Shown: one piece after another, positions 1 to 9,635 of the stretch | How positions within the stretch are numbered: position 1 is the first letter of the stretch | How the letters are laid out: each line of letters starts with the position of its first letter | Assembly: GCA_002682825.1 (NCBI GenBank) | Contig: NOKP01000009.1 | Span: forward strand, 620,001 to 684,000 | Length of the DNA: 64,000 nucleotides | Origin: Neonectria sp. B-13 | Lineage: Eukaryota > Ascomycota > Sordariomycetes > Hypocreales > Nectriaceae | Reading direction: 5' to 3' | The notes under the pieces: generated by a model | The model's database searches: none | The model's input: the letters and a program-made list of their open reading frames with translations, nothing else | Told to the model about the DNA's origin: nothing | Position numbers and translations under genes: made by a program

Positions 1-1044
1 AGTTAGTTAAGCAGCCAAGGGACCTACCTCAACGAGGAAGTGTGAGCTGAGAAGTGGCATGAGGAATCTGGGGAGGGTTGGCAACTCGGTATTCGTCTTG
101 GCGTGGCTGGGTTAAGTGCCGCTATTCATCGGTAATCGTGCCAATATCTCTATACTAAGACATTGGCAAGAGAGAACACTTCATTCGCTTCAACTACTCT
201 CGTAGATAAGAGCCATCTGTGCTGTTCGAATTCAAGACAGCCCAGGTTGCCACCCGTCTTATCTCCGGACCCCTAAACGGATGCTGTAGGTACTCCGTAC
301 TGCCTTGATTTTTGATGGGGCGACCAAGTCTGGATAAAGCACCGTCAACAAAACCGGTGGGATCAGCGTACAGGGCTTCAGAGAACCGCAGCGAATGGGA
401 TATCCTGCCGGAGGTCCTCCATTGTTCAACTGCATTAAGCGGAGTGCAGTAGACTACTAAGAATGCTCAGTGGCTGGTTCTGTGGTTACCGAAATTCGTC
501 CTGCCATCGCATCCGTCGCTCTGGATATGCTCCGCAATAATATGGAGTTCCTCCACTCAACCGCCCCGTACATAGTAGACGATGGTACATAACGTCTGAC
601 ACTCTTGTTTGGCATCAACGGCCTGTCAAAAGGTGGGCCGAATCTACGGAGCATTATCGCCGGAGATGTTTACAGCGGCAGTAGCTCCCTCTGTGGACCT
701 ACCCGTAACAAGGTCGTTTCGTGACGTGACGGGAACCGTTTAGCTGGATGAACCCCCACTGCGAAACCCTTGCTCAGGCAAAATCGTTGAAAACTTTTGC
801 CGAGGCTGCCAAGCTGCGTAGTAGTAATTAATACAAACTGGAGTGGCGCATGAGATCTTCGGTTTCATTGTAATATTCGTCGTAGTGCCACCGGAGCACC
901 AGCCCCTCATTCGCGCTCCTTACAACTTATATTTGCCCATCCGTTCATCTGAGAAAACAAAAGGAAAACACTGCCTGTGATGGCCGAAACCGCACGACTG
1001 TGTGTCCCACATAACTGACTTTCCGACGCCTTTACTCTGACATT
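1..1044. other. Left-edge intergenic sequence with a possible coding scrap
   Basis: No convincing gene is visible. Around 463-597 on the plus strand one frame stays open and reads like a real helix (VTEIRPAIASVALDML, then NNMEFLHSTAPYIVDDG) before a stop near 598. This may be the end of a decayed gene, but I do not recognise the family. The last 150 bases are the presumed promoter of the membrane-protein gene at 1045. Confidence 0.25.
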
Positions 1045-2506
1045 ATGGCGGTACCCGAAGTCTTTCTCCCGATCAAGGGATTTGTACGAGCCGAGCTCAT
1101 CATCAACTGCATCATCGTCTTCATTGTCCTGGTGGTAGTCTCCCTGAGAGTCACCGGGCGTATCTTAGGGCCAGGCTTAGGGTGGGATGATGGAATGGTA
1201 CTAATCGCAACTGTTCGTCCACCACTAATTGCTAGCCCAGCTGATTATCTACTAACAGCTCGCAGCCCCTTGGAGTCGCGATGTTGGTTTGCCAGGGCTT
1301 CTGTAAGTAATCAGTCCAGTTGCCAACACCCCAAAAAACATGACACTGACTAGCTCTCTGCCCAGTCGCCCCTATCGGCAACGGTTATAATTTGACGAAG
1401 CACCCAGAACGTGAGTCTGTCTTTACTAACTGCGTCCTATCCAGGACGCAGGAGATCCGAGGTCACATCTTAGCTTCAACTTCTCCGCCAACTCCATTTA
1501 CGACGTAATGCAATCTGGACTTGGCTAACGGGTCGTTCATAGTTGCGGTTAATGTCCCTTTTATTCTCCAGGTATGAGAGTCACAAGTTACGTGGAAGTT
1601 TAGGGCAGGTCGACTCACGCTACGCAGTTGACCTTCTGTATGCAAGTGGTTTATGTCACTTTACTTGCATCCGTTAAGGGAAGTATGCTGTGCTTCTTCA
1701 TTCGCGTCTTTCCGACTCGTTTTATGCAGACCGCATCCAAGATTTCCTTGGGATTTGTCGGACTCTGGCTTGTTTCTTATCTCTGTGCTTGCATCTTCCT
1801 ATGCCAGCCAGTCTCAGCACAGTGGACTGGCCTAGGGAAATGTGGCATGTACATGCCCATGATTCAGTCATTGATTGCGACGAATGCCTTTGGTGACCTG
1901 ATCATTATGGCCTTGCCGATGCACAGCATCTGGAGCTTGCAAACAAGAAAGTCGGAAAAGATCGGCATTACTTCCTGCTTTGCCTTGGGTCTTGCGTACA
2001 GCCACCTGATCCCATAAACGAGGAAACATCGGCTAATATGTGTCTCTAGTTGCGTTGTCTGTGCCATTTTCCGACTCATTTACATCTCCACTGTCGACCT
2101 CAACACCAACATCACAGGCACGATGCCTACCACGATCTTCCTTTTCATCCTCGAGCCGAATCTTGCCATCCTCTGCGTCAGCATCCCAATGCTTCGGCCG
2201 TTTTACGCCAAATACAAACGAAGAATGGGTGGATCCAAGCTGCAAGAATACTCTGACGAGCGGAGCACTGGATTCCAAGATCGCAGCCAGTCAGGCCAGG
2301 AGAGCAAAGCTCGGACGGGATCACATCCCGACAACACCACAACATGGGAGATGGACGATTACTACCCACCCGGGAAAGGGGGTCACGATGCAACAGTGGT
2401 TGGCTTGGGTGATGAGTCAGGATCGGAGAAGAATTTGACAACGACGCCACAGAGGCTCCAAGACGAGATTAGAGTTAAAACGGAATGGGCAATAACGCGT
2501 CGTTGA
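1045..2506 (+). CDS. PTH11/SAT4-type rhodopsin-like integral membrane protein (multi-exon, middle unresolved)
   Basis: A multi-exon gene of the fungal rhodopsin-like (SAT4/PTH11) membrane family, thought to act as plasma-membrane receptors or sensors. Likely exons are 1045-1212, 1266-1302, 1366-1410, 1628-1995 and 2050-2506. Landmarks in order are the first membrane segment IINCIIVFIVLVVVSLRV, the family signature GLGWDDGMVLIA, a loop APIGNGYNLTKHPE, then LTFCMQVVYVTLLASVKGSM followed by FFIRVFP, FGDLIIMALP, and FRLIYIS with the last membrane segment LFILEPNLAILCVSIPMLRP. A hydrophilic tail ends with WAITRR. The GTACAG donor near 1996 and CTCTAG acceptor near 2049 join the last two exons in frame. 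Between 1411 and 1627 I could not find an exon matching the usual WD/PPE loop, so that part may use unusual splicing or be damaged. Family confidence is high, exact structure moderate. Confidence 0.75.
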
Positions 2507-3321
2507 TCGGGTATTGAATGCAGGGCAACTTATTTACGTAGAACCATCGGCTCAGGGCTGTAAAAGAAATTATATCCGGTACCTGTTATTATACGAGACA
2601 CAGGAAGGACATGTTTCATTAGTGCACAACACGTCAGAGATGCTACGAGTGAACAGAAGACAGTCAACTGCAAATTGGGAGTACCTAGAAATTCCTGGCC
2701 GCTCCCTTTATTAAATCGACCAGCATCTCCACAACCATCATCCACATAATCGTCGCGTGTCGAATTGCGGATACTCTGGGTGACGGGTCTACATAGTAGA
2801 TAAGCGAAAGTGTGTGGGTTGACCTGATTGCTGATGCAGCTCTTGACGTTGACGTGACCGTGGCCGTGACCGTGACCGTGAGGATACCAGGATCAAACAA
2901 GGAATTAAGTACCTGAGCAAGTGGGATAATTAACGAACCCGCACAGACAACAACTTCAAGGGTCATTACCTAGTCACACATCCCGCAATTTTGGGCCCAG
3001 CAACAGGGCCAAGAAAGTCAAAGTGAGCCTTATTAGAGGGCGGGGAAAAGTCAAATTCGAGCTATTTTCTTGCTACTCGCCCGCTCTAATCATTGTACCA
3101 ACACAAAGGTTGGTCACTATTGCAATCAAGTCAAGGAATAATGGAAACCTGGTCTTGCTCGAACCCGTCTAATCTTGTATATCAATGAATCATCGGAGAA
3201 GTAAATTCTCATCAGGGTTATTATTAATGCCGTAGGAAGTGCGCAGTTGAGAATTAGTTGTTATGTCCAAGCACAGCTCTAGAACCCATGTTTGTATAAT
3301 TCAGGTAAAGTGCAATTTTCT
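2507..3321. other. Intergenic; one weak minus-strand ORF
   Basis: A minus-strand ATG ORF at 2685-2966 (93 residues) starts with a hydrophobic stretch and contains a TVTVTATVTS run encoded by the hexamer repeat at 2854-2883. There is no family similarity I recognise and the ORF may be chance. The remainder contains no convincing gene. Confidence 0.3.
2854..2883. repeat. Hexamer microsatellite, five GTGRCC-type units
   Basis: Five consecutive hexamers (GTGACC, GTGGCC, GTGACC, GTGACC, GTGAGG) are visible directly, with one substitution in unit 2 and a decayed last unit. Confidence 0.85.
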
Positions 3322-4440
3322 TCAGTCGCGAGAGCGTCCTCCCCTAGAGCTCTCGTCAGAGCTAGTGCCAGATTTCTTGCCAGAAGTCTTAGCACCGTGC
3401 TTGTGGGAATGCTTGCCGGAACTGTTTTTGCCTCTGTTGCTACTAAAGCCACCCTTCATGTTCTTGCCGTGTCTAGAGTTGCTGTGTCCGGTGTTGCCAT
3501 GTTCGGTGTTGCTGCATTCCGAACCGCGACTAGCGGACTGTGTGGCGGACTGTGTGGCGGACTGTGTGGCGGAAGAAGTCTCAATGACGTTCGAGGCCAT
3601 AGCAACCGAGGTTGTGACGGTCGTAGTGGACGACTTGATCGCGCTGGTGGAGGTGCCGGTGCTGGTATCAGAGGTGTCATCTGAATCCGACGCGACATCA
3701 AACTCAATGTTGGCGTAGTTGCCGCTCTGGTCACTGTAGGTGTAGCTCTCGGCTGGGTTGAAGTTGGTAATCTCAACGCTCTCGACAATCATAGTGAACG
3801 GGCCATCGTCGTAGTCCGTCTCGCCGCCAGCCCATGAGATAGTTCCTTCCGCATTGTCGCTGTCCCCTCCGGCCCAAATTCCGATTTTGACGCGCGAAGG
3901 GCTCTGGGGAAACTCATCACCATTGCTGGCATCGGCATAACTAACCGTGCGGAGGAGGCTGCCGTCAAGATACCAGCTCAGGTATTCCTCTGTCCAATAC
4001 AGTGTGTAGTTATGGCTCGTGTTCTAGGAGTCATCAACAGCCTCAGTTGTGCTGCGACCGGAAGAAGTAGAGATGCCCTTGCCGAAATAGCTGGTCTGAA
4101 CTTCGTCCGGGTAGCCGCCAAGCCATTCCCAGTCACTGATAACACGTTAGAGATGTTAAAGGAGGTAGGAAAGCCCTTACGAACACTTCATTGTAGTCAT
4201 CGGAGAGAAGCACAGCACAAGAGACAATACCGGTACTAGTCTTGGCCTTCATATGAATCTCGACGCGACGGAAAAAGATAGACCATGAGGTCTGAGGAGT
4301 AGGTGAGTCCCCCTTCTCGGTGATGGTAAATTCGGCACCTGATTCAGTATACTCAACGTCACAGCGGAACTTAGTGAAGGTGGAGCATGTCTTATAACAG
4401 AAGAGGCCCTAACATCGAAAGGATTGAAATTACCTGCCAA
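3322..4440 (-). pseudogene. CRH-type GH16 cell-wall transglycosylase, disrupted
   Basis: Remains of a Crh/Crf1-type GH16 enzyme, which transfers chitin chains to beta-glucan in the cell wall. Reading on the minus strand: GAEFTITEKGDSPTPQT, FFRRVEIHMKAKTSTGI, LLSDDYNEV, then after a short intron (about 4136-4184) DWEWLGG, VQTSYFGKG, HNYTLYWTEEYLSWYLDG, GIWAGGDSDNAEGTISWAGG and VESVEITNFNP, followed by a Ser/Thr-rich tail with three SATQ units and a basic C terminus. An in-frame TAG at 4024-4026 interrupts the domain where relatives have Gln or Glu. No signal peptide is visible upstream of about 4420, and the C terminus lacks a GPI-type hydrophobic tail. Restoring the ExDxE catalytic motif needs a GTGTTC donor at 4184 rather than the better GTAAGG at 4180. 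I judge it a recent pseudogene. A stop-codon sequencing error is the alternative. Confidence 0.8.
3532..3570. repeat. 12-bp tandem repeat, three units, inside the GH16 tail
   Basis: The unit GCGGACTGTGTG is repeated three times in a row. On the coding minus strand it gives the repeated SATQ tetrapeptide of the Ser/Thr-rich linker. This is a typical slippage repeat in a cell-wall protein tail. Confidence 0.85.
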
Positions 4441-5072
4441 CTATCAACTAATAATCGGGCATCCTAATTGATGGGGCTGTTGGGTTTTGCCCAAACGCCA
4501 CTAAGAGCCGAAGGAAGTTTCTAGAAACCAGTCGTAATAGTTGGTGGACCGTAATGGGGGGATGGTGGGGCAGAATGTCCGGACACGGCGGTGCTGTGAG
4601 GTGAGAGCTTCACGTTAATGTCGAGCTGAGCAATGCATCTCAAGGCCATCATGAACTCGAGTATGGCATCACCAGTATCGAGTCGAGGTAGCTGTGTGCC
4701 TAGATCACTTGAAACTATTGACAGGACCCAAATTTTGACGGTATGAGCGCTCGGTACCGATGCCAAATTCTTCGGACTGCTGATCCGACCGAATCGTCTC
4801 GGCGCTCGAGTGGCCTAATCAACGGACATTATTCTTCATGATAGTGAGAGAACTTGACCATTTGATTGATTTCATGGATTAGTATCTTGCTATTGTACAA
4901 AAGTGCGCAAGCACCATACTAGTAAAGAGAGGCAAGCTATCGATACTCCATGCATTGACAATCTCAGTAAAGACCAGTCCATGATAGAAACCTGAGTTTT
5001 TGACATTCTTGATCATGAGAAGACTAGAAAATAGCGCAACGCTGTCATGATTCGGAAGCTGTCGTTGATCGC
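4441..5072. other. Intergenic between GH16 remnant and HSP20 gene
   Basis: An open minus-strand frame at 4521-4766 (81 residues) has no recognisable domain. The missing 5' end of the GH16 gene should lie here, but no secretion signal could be read. No other feature seen. Confidence 0.4.
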
Positions 5073-5789
5073 TTAACTGATAGCGATACGCTTGGACTCC
5101 TGCTTCTTAGCCTTGGGGACCACAATGTTGAGGATGCCGTCATTGAAGTTTGCGGTCACCGATTCCTGATCGACCTGAGTAGGGAAGTTGAAGCTGCGAG
5201 AAAACTCGCCGACGCTGCGCTCGGAGAGCCAGTACTTAGCCCCATCAGACTTCTTGCTCTCAGGCTTTTCCTTCTCAATAGCCTCACTACCGGCCTCACG
5301 TGAGGCGGACTTGTCTTCCTCCTCACCGGCCTTCTTGCTCTCCTCGCCACCCTCGGTAATGGCACCGCCCCTGGTATTGCCCTCGATGAGGCCTGCAGGG
5401 GGAGTACCGGCAGTGTAGGTGCGCTCAGTCCTGCCACGGATGAGCATAGACTGGGGCTCGGTGAACTCGATGTGGACATCCTCCTTGTTGATGCCAGGGA
5501 GCTCGCCATGGAGCTCATATGCTTCACCGGTCTCGCGGACGTCGAATTTGGGCTGCCAGCTGGGCATACCAGTGCGACGGCCACTTACTCCCTGGCGAGA
5601 GTGGTTCTCAAAGTCGTCCAGAAGACGGAAGAGGGGAGTGAAAGAGGTGTCGGAGTCGTAGAGGCTTCGCGGAAAGAAAGCCATTGTGCGTGTTTGGTTG
5701 ATGGTAGGCTTGAGAACAAGGTGCTTCAGGTTTCGTGAAAGTGTTCGAGGAAGAGTTGATCTGCAGCCGTGCAAGAGAAGTCTGCTCAT
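5073..5789 (-). CDS. hsp30: HSP20/alpha-crystallin small heat shock protein (fungal HSP30 type)
   Basis: A small heat shock protein that holds unfolding proteins in a refoldable state. The family start is probably the ATG at 5684 (203 residues; MAFFPRSLYDSDTSFTPLFR, then LLDDF), with a strong context CACAATGG. The upstream in-frame ATG at 5789 (238 residues, context TCAAATGA) is also downstream of the TATA box and adds 35 residues rich in Arg, Leu and Ser with no Asp or Glu, like a mitochondrial leader. The alpha-crystallin domain begins at PKFDVRETGEAYELHGELPG and closes with FNDGILNIVVPKAKKQESKR. A charged insertion of about 55 residues (Glu, Lys, Ser) splits it, as is usual in fungal HSP30s. 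No intron is needed. Heat control is strongly supported by the upstream elements. The ATG at 5921 lies upstream of the TATA box and is unlikely to be used. Confidence 0.93.
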   Translation of the reverse strand: MSRLLLHGCRSTLPRTLSRNLKHLVLKPTINQTRTMAFFPRSLYDSDTSFTPLFRLLDDFENHSRQGVSGRRTGMPSWQPKFDVRETGEAYELHGELPGINKEDVHIEFTEPQSMLIRGRTERTYTAGTPPAGLIEGNTRGGAITEGGEESKKAGEEEDKSASREAGSEAIEKEKPESKKSDGAKYWLSERSVGEFSRSFNFPTQVDQESVTANFNDGILNIVVPKAKKQESKRIAIS

Positions 5790-5861
5790 TTGATTATTGT
5801 TGCTTGCTGTATGTGTTGCGGAGAATGAAACGATACGAGTTGATAATGATGTGATGCATGG

Positions 5862-5868
5862 TTTTATA
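5862..5868 (-). promoter_or_regulatory. TATA box of the HSP20 gene
   Basis: TATAAAA on the minus strand, about 75 bases before the ATG at 5789. This places the transcription start near 5835, so the transcript would include both candidate start codons. Confidence 0.65.
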
Positions 5869-5899
5869 CTCGGTCGGTTGGTGGAGTGGACATCAGATC

Positions 5900-5917
5900 G
5901 AAGGTTCCTACGTCTTC
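5900..5917 (-). promoter_or_regulatory. Heat shock element (proximal)
   Basis: GAAGGTTC (nGAAnnTTCn) at 5900-5907, followed by a further TTC at 5915-5917. It lies just upstream of the HSP20 TATA box and fits HSF1 binding. Confidence 0.6.
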
Positions 5918-5946
5918 GCAAAACTCATAAAACCTGGCAATGGCGT

Positions 5947-5954
5947 TTCTAGAA
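5947..5954 (-). promoter_or_regulatory. Heat shock element (middle)
   Basis: TTCTAGAA, a perfect inverted pair of nGAAn units, about 80 bases upstream of the TATA box. Confidence 0.65.
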
Positions 5955-6196
5955 TGCGCCTGAATAACCCAGTCCAGGCAGGATCACGCAGAAAAAACAC
6001 ATTTCGACGTGTTTTGTTATGATACTGACGTTTGCACCCACCAATGGTTTTGAGTTTCCTGGTGGTGGTTGCGAGAAACCACGTGACAGCTGTCGAAGAT
6101 TCTGGCACTTGCCACAACTGCGTAATGAGATTCCAGTACCCCTTTGCTAACAACTCGCTCGAGGCCAAAATAGCTACAATATGCACAACCAGACTG

Positions 6197-6209
6197 GAAG
6201 CTTCGAGAA
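6197..6209 (-). promoter_or_regulatory. Heat shock element (distal, three units)
   Basis: GAAGCTTCGAGAA, three alternating nGAAn units, the canonical minimum for an HSF trimer. A weaker GAAGATTC is present near 6096. Confidence 0.7.
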
Positions 6210-6797
6210 TTACTGTTGTATTATTCGCACCGATGTTTACATCATTTCGACATCATTTGATGGATCAGAACCATTACGCAGGTGTCGATTTGGCCACATC
6301 ACGTGTTTGGCTGTGTCTAGTTATATCCAGATGACGTTTTATACCTAATGCAAAAGCCATGTGTGGGGCTTTAGTGCTGGGGAAAAGCTCCGACAGCAGC
6401 CGACAGAAACCAATACTGCCGACTGAAAGCTCGTAGCAGCTAGAGATACTTGCCAGCCCTAAGATGCTGTGGAGAGCGGCGGATAAAAGATAAAACAGTA
6501 TTGAAAACCGTGAAGAGTGTCTGGGGTCTGGTGATGTGCAAAGGTCGCTTTGTGTAACCAAGTATGTTAATAGCTAAGGAGCTTAAGGCTCTCGTCTAAT
6601 GTGCTAAATGAATGTGTATATACTATGGTAGTTGCATGGGCTCACCAGGTGATGGTGAGTCTGTTGTCGTGGCTCATCGCGATGAAGTAAGTTGCGTGGT
6701 CTGGCTCACAAAGTTGGGGTGAGTTCGGGATCTTTGGATCCCTCCAACGAATGACATTCCAGCTCAGTAGTCCTAAGGCCCTCAATGTTAAAATATA
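6210..6797. other. Intergenic
   Basis: Only short unsupported ORFs are present, such as a minus frame at 6274-6561. I see no gene or repeat here. Confidence 0.4.
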
Positions 6798-7447
6798 TCA
6801 GGTATGATTCTTCCGTGCAATGTATTCCATCCCCGCCTGATGCCCCGTATTCGCGCCGCTCTTGTTATGCTGAGAACGGGCCGCATAGTCTTCCTCGGAA
6901 AGCTCCTGGTTTACGCCGCTCTTTGCAGTTACCGACTGCATCTTCTTGCCTGGAAGGCTGCCTGTCTTTTTATTCTTTTTGCGAGCATTTCAGCTTCCTC
7001 CTGCGCAATTCTAGCGTCAATATGAGCGCCTCGTGAGGGCTCGTTGCCGTGCATGGTAGCCTATTATGCGCATTGTTACTGAGACTGATATTGTGGGTTA
7101 AGAGGTGAGATTGTTCATGGGCGGACAAACTGAGTAGCCGGGTTCATGCTTATGTCGGTCTTCGATCCGTCTCTGAACCTAGTGAATTAAATACGCGTTA
7201 GCTATCAGACTATCTCATCGTCCGAAACAGGATGAAATACGAACATCTCTCTCATGCAGCTGATTCGTGATACTGGTCTGATCCACTGTTTGTTTATTAG
7301 CATTGTAAAAGCAAAAGGATAGAGATTCGGTAGAGATATACTGTGTCCTGTCGTAGCCGCCACCTCCGAAGTGCTATACTTCTTCTGATCACCAGACTCA
7401 TATACCTTAGGGAGCCCAACATTCGAATAGCTGCCCTCATGTGCCAT
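6798..7447 (-). pseudogene. Small hydrophilic fungal protein gene, spliced and probably frameshifted
   Basis: Protein-like stretches on the minus strand suggest one small multi-exon gene. The first exon starts at the ATG at 7447 (MAHEGSYSNVGLPKVYESGD, then QKKYSTSEVAAT) and stops at a good donor (GTATAT) with a TGCTAAT branch point and GACCAG acceptor. A later exon near 7054 reads MHGNEPSRGAHIDARIAQEE. From about 6985 the protein-like frame shifts by one base to ARKKNKKTGSLPGKKMQ, SGVNQELSEEDYAAR and MEYIARKNHT with a stop at 6798. The GLPxVYExGDQ and HGNEPSRGAxIDA segments resemble small stress- or conidiation-associated ascomycete proteins as I remember them. This is a tentative recognition. 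The joining of the middle exon and the frame change are unresolved, so the gene is either damaged or has an extra intron. Confidence 0.45.
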
Positions 7448-7788
7448 TTTGGGATGTGCGTATGTTTGCGAGCTAGAAGTGATGTTAAAACCTGTAGTAA
7501 TGATCAAAGAACTTGAAGTATGAATCAAGAGGAAAAGAAATGGGAGTTCATGTAGCCTTACAGCGGTATTCTGGGTAGTACATTTTATTGGTAGTACGCG
7601 CACTGCAGTGTAAAGACACCACCCAGGGAAATACTATCCTAGTACAGTCGGATTAAGAGGGAAGAAACAGTGATTGTACAAGCCCAAGAAATGCTAGGAG
7701 GATAATTTCAAGAGGGGCCCTGAAAGCCGCCACCCACGCCGACCAAGATCTGACTTGAGTTTCGTCTCAGGATACCATAGCATAAATA
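7448..7788. other. Intergenic
   Basis: Short promoter region of the small gene plus the 3' flank of the asparaginase-family gene. No further feature seen. Confidence 0.4.
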
Positions 7789-8856
7789 TCATCCGCATGC
7801 CCGAACCTTGAAAGACAGGGACACTTGCCCGATTGTCACACCTGAAGTGTTCAGTCGCTTCAAATGGTGGAACTCCGATAGCTCCTGTCGAGTTTCCGCC
7901 GACCCAATTTCTAGCTGCTCAAGTATCTCTGCCACCACCGCGTATAGGATCTCAATATTCCCGTCCTCGATTTTAACAGCGATGCCGATTCCACCGTCTG
8001 CCCCAAGACGCCGAGTTTGCTCGGATGCTCGGACACCAACCCCATAGAACCCGTCCGCTCCGACCTTGCCAATAAGACCGCCCTTGAACGTCTTCATCAA
8101 CTTCGTGCAGAACCGACCGTCTCCGCCAATCATCTCCGGATAGCGCGTCATTGCTTGGAATATAAGGGCTTGATGTCGAGTTCGAGACTCTACAAGAGTG
8201 CTGTTCGCGTCGAAAGCATCGGCCGCTCTTGCAAAACCGGCAAACATCTGAGCCATATAAGACAACGGCACAGCCGGAGCTGGAAGGTTGCAGCCATCAA
8301 TTCCCCATCGAACTTCGTCTGCATGCAGCCCACAAAGCTCTTCGAAAACACTCCTGACCTTTATCTGCATGGGATGCTCCGGTAGGTGGTAGTCGGCCAT
8401 CTCAGCACCAAGGGCACGGGCTCCGCCCAACATGCCAGCGTGTTTGCCAGAGCAGTTGTTGCACACAGCTGTTGGAGTATAGTCGTTTTTGATCCAGTTG
8501 CGGTTCACTTCCTCGTTTATGGCGGCGTGTCCCCCACAACGAAGGTCGCTTTCCTCAGCCTGGACCTTGGCCAACATAGCGTGGGCCCTCGCAATATGCC
8601 GGTCTTCGCCGCTGTGGGATGCGCACATCAAAGCCAAGTCGACCTCGTCAAATCCGAACTGATCGAACCCACCAGTCTCGAGCACGGCAAGTGCTTGGGC
8701 GGGCTTTGCGGCTGATCGAGCCAAGGTCATCCGAGACGGATTACCGACGGCGAACAACAGCTTCCCAGATCCATCGACGATAGCGGCATAGACACCGTGC
8801 TGGTTCTCGACAATACCACCCCTATCGGTCACGACGTAGTCTTGAGTTCTTGTCAT
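7789..8856 (-). CDS. L-asparaginase II-family protein
   Basis: A 355-residue single-exon gene of the asparaginase II family (PF06089 type, the Rhizobium etli thermolabile class), expected to hydrolyse L-asparagine to aspartate and ammonia. I chose the ATG at 8856 because MTRTQDYVVTDRGGIVENQH is where family similarity begins. The open frame further upstream to 9000 has no conserved sequence and starts with TTG. Motifs include NPSRMTLARSAAKPAQAL, ALMCASHSGEDRHIARAHAM, AVCNNCSGKHAGML, VRWGIDGCNLPAPAVPLSYM and GKVGADGFYGVGV. The Ser and Lys of the SAAKP and NCSGKH segments, proposed as catalytic in this family, are present. No signal peptide is visible, so a cytosolic role in nitrogen use is likely. 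Confidence 0.92.
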   Translation of the reverse strand: MTRTQDYVVTDRGGIVENQHGVYAAIVDGSGKLLFAVGNPSRMTLARSAAKPAQALAVLETGGFDQFGFDEVDLALMCASHSGEDRHIARAHAMLAKVQAEESDLRCGGHAAINEEVNRNWIKNDYTPTAVCNNCSGKHAGMLGGARALGAEMADYHLPEHPMQIKVRSVFEELCGLHADEVRWGIDGCNLPAPAVPLSYMAQMFAGFARAADAFDANSTLVESRTRHQALIFQAMTRYPEMIGGDGRFCTKLMKTFKGGLIGKVGADGFYGVGVRASEQTRRLGADGGIGIAVKIEDGNIEILYAVVAEILEQLEIGSAETRQELSEFHHLKRLNTSGVTIGQVSLSFKVRACG

Positions 8857-9635
8857 ATTGCGGATGCGATGTCGTGGCTGCTTGGCTTCCCCTGATTGTA
8901 ACTTGCAAGTAGTTGTGAAGCAACACAAGCCAAGGTGCTGATCAGGATGCGTGTTCTGAAGAGACTTTATGTTTTTTTTAAAGTAAAAAGAATCAGACAA
9001 TTTGAGAGAGACAAAAATTATCCAGAGCGAAATTTCTACGTAATAAGGCGTGCCCTCCTGGGCACCGTCTTACATGCGATATTCCCAACTCGTACTGTTA
9101 CCTCAATGAGTCATCCACTAGTCTTACTTGGGCAATTTCTCCCGGTACAAGCAATCTGAAGGGCGCGCACTGCCACGCGAGTCTGTGACGGTCCTTGCTT
9201 CCTAACTGGGCACCTGGGCAACAAGGGCCACTAACTAGATAATTAATGACCGCGTGATTAACAGCGATGACTTATGGAAATAGTACGAAACGTTCTTATA
9301 TCCGCCGCTAAATCAAAGACTGATATCAACTTTACTTTGGGAATACTGTTGTGATGGGACAGCGGGAATGGGTTCCATGATCGCTTCCCTGAGTTCTGTT
9401 TGGTTGTGCGTCTGCTTTCTTTTTTACCAGGGCTGGGCACTGCCAGCGATGCACGAATACGGATCATATGTTTTGATCATTTACTGTGTTTATTAATATT
9501 CAAGAGATCTTTAATACTTCCAATAATTAATGGTAGGTTTTGAGGACATGTATCCTTATTATCGAGCGGCATACTAGTTTCTAGTTTCTTTCATCATTGT
9601 ACTGTACAAGAGTAAGGCGTGTGACATTTCTGTTC
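8857..9635. other. Intergenic
   Basis: Promoter region of the asparaginase-family gene and 3' flank of the FAD monooxygenase. Minor ORFs only. Confidence 0.4.

Noticed and set aside
5790..5921. Upstream ATG (5921) of the HSP20 frame
   Set aside because: It lies upstream of the TATA box and overlaps a heat shock element, so it should not be in the mRNA.
8857..9000. N-terminal extension of the asparaginase-family protein
   Set aside because: The open frame begins with TTG and carries no conserved sequence. The ATG at 8856 matches the family start.
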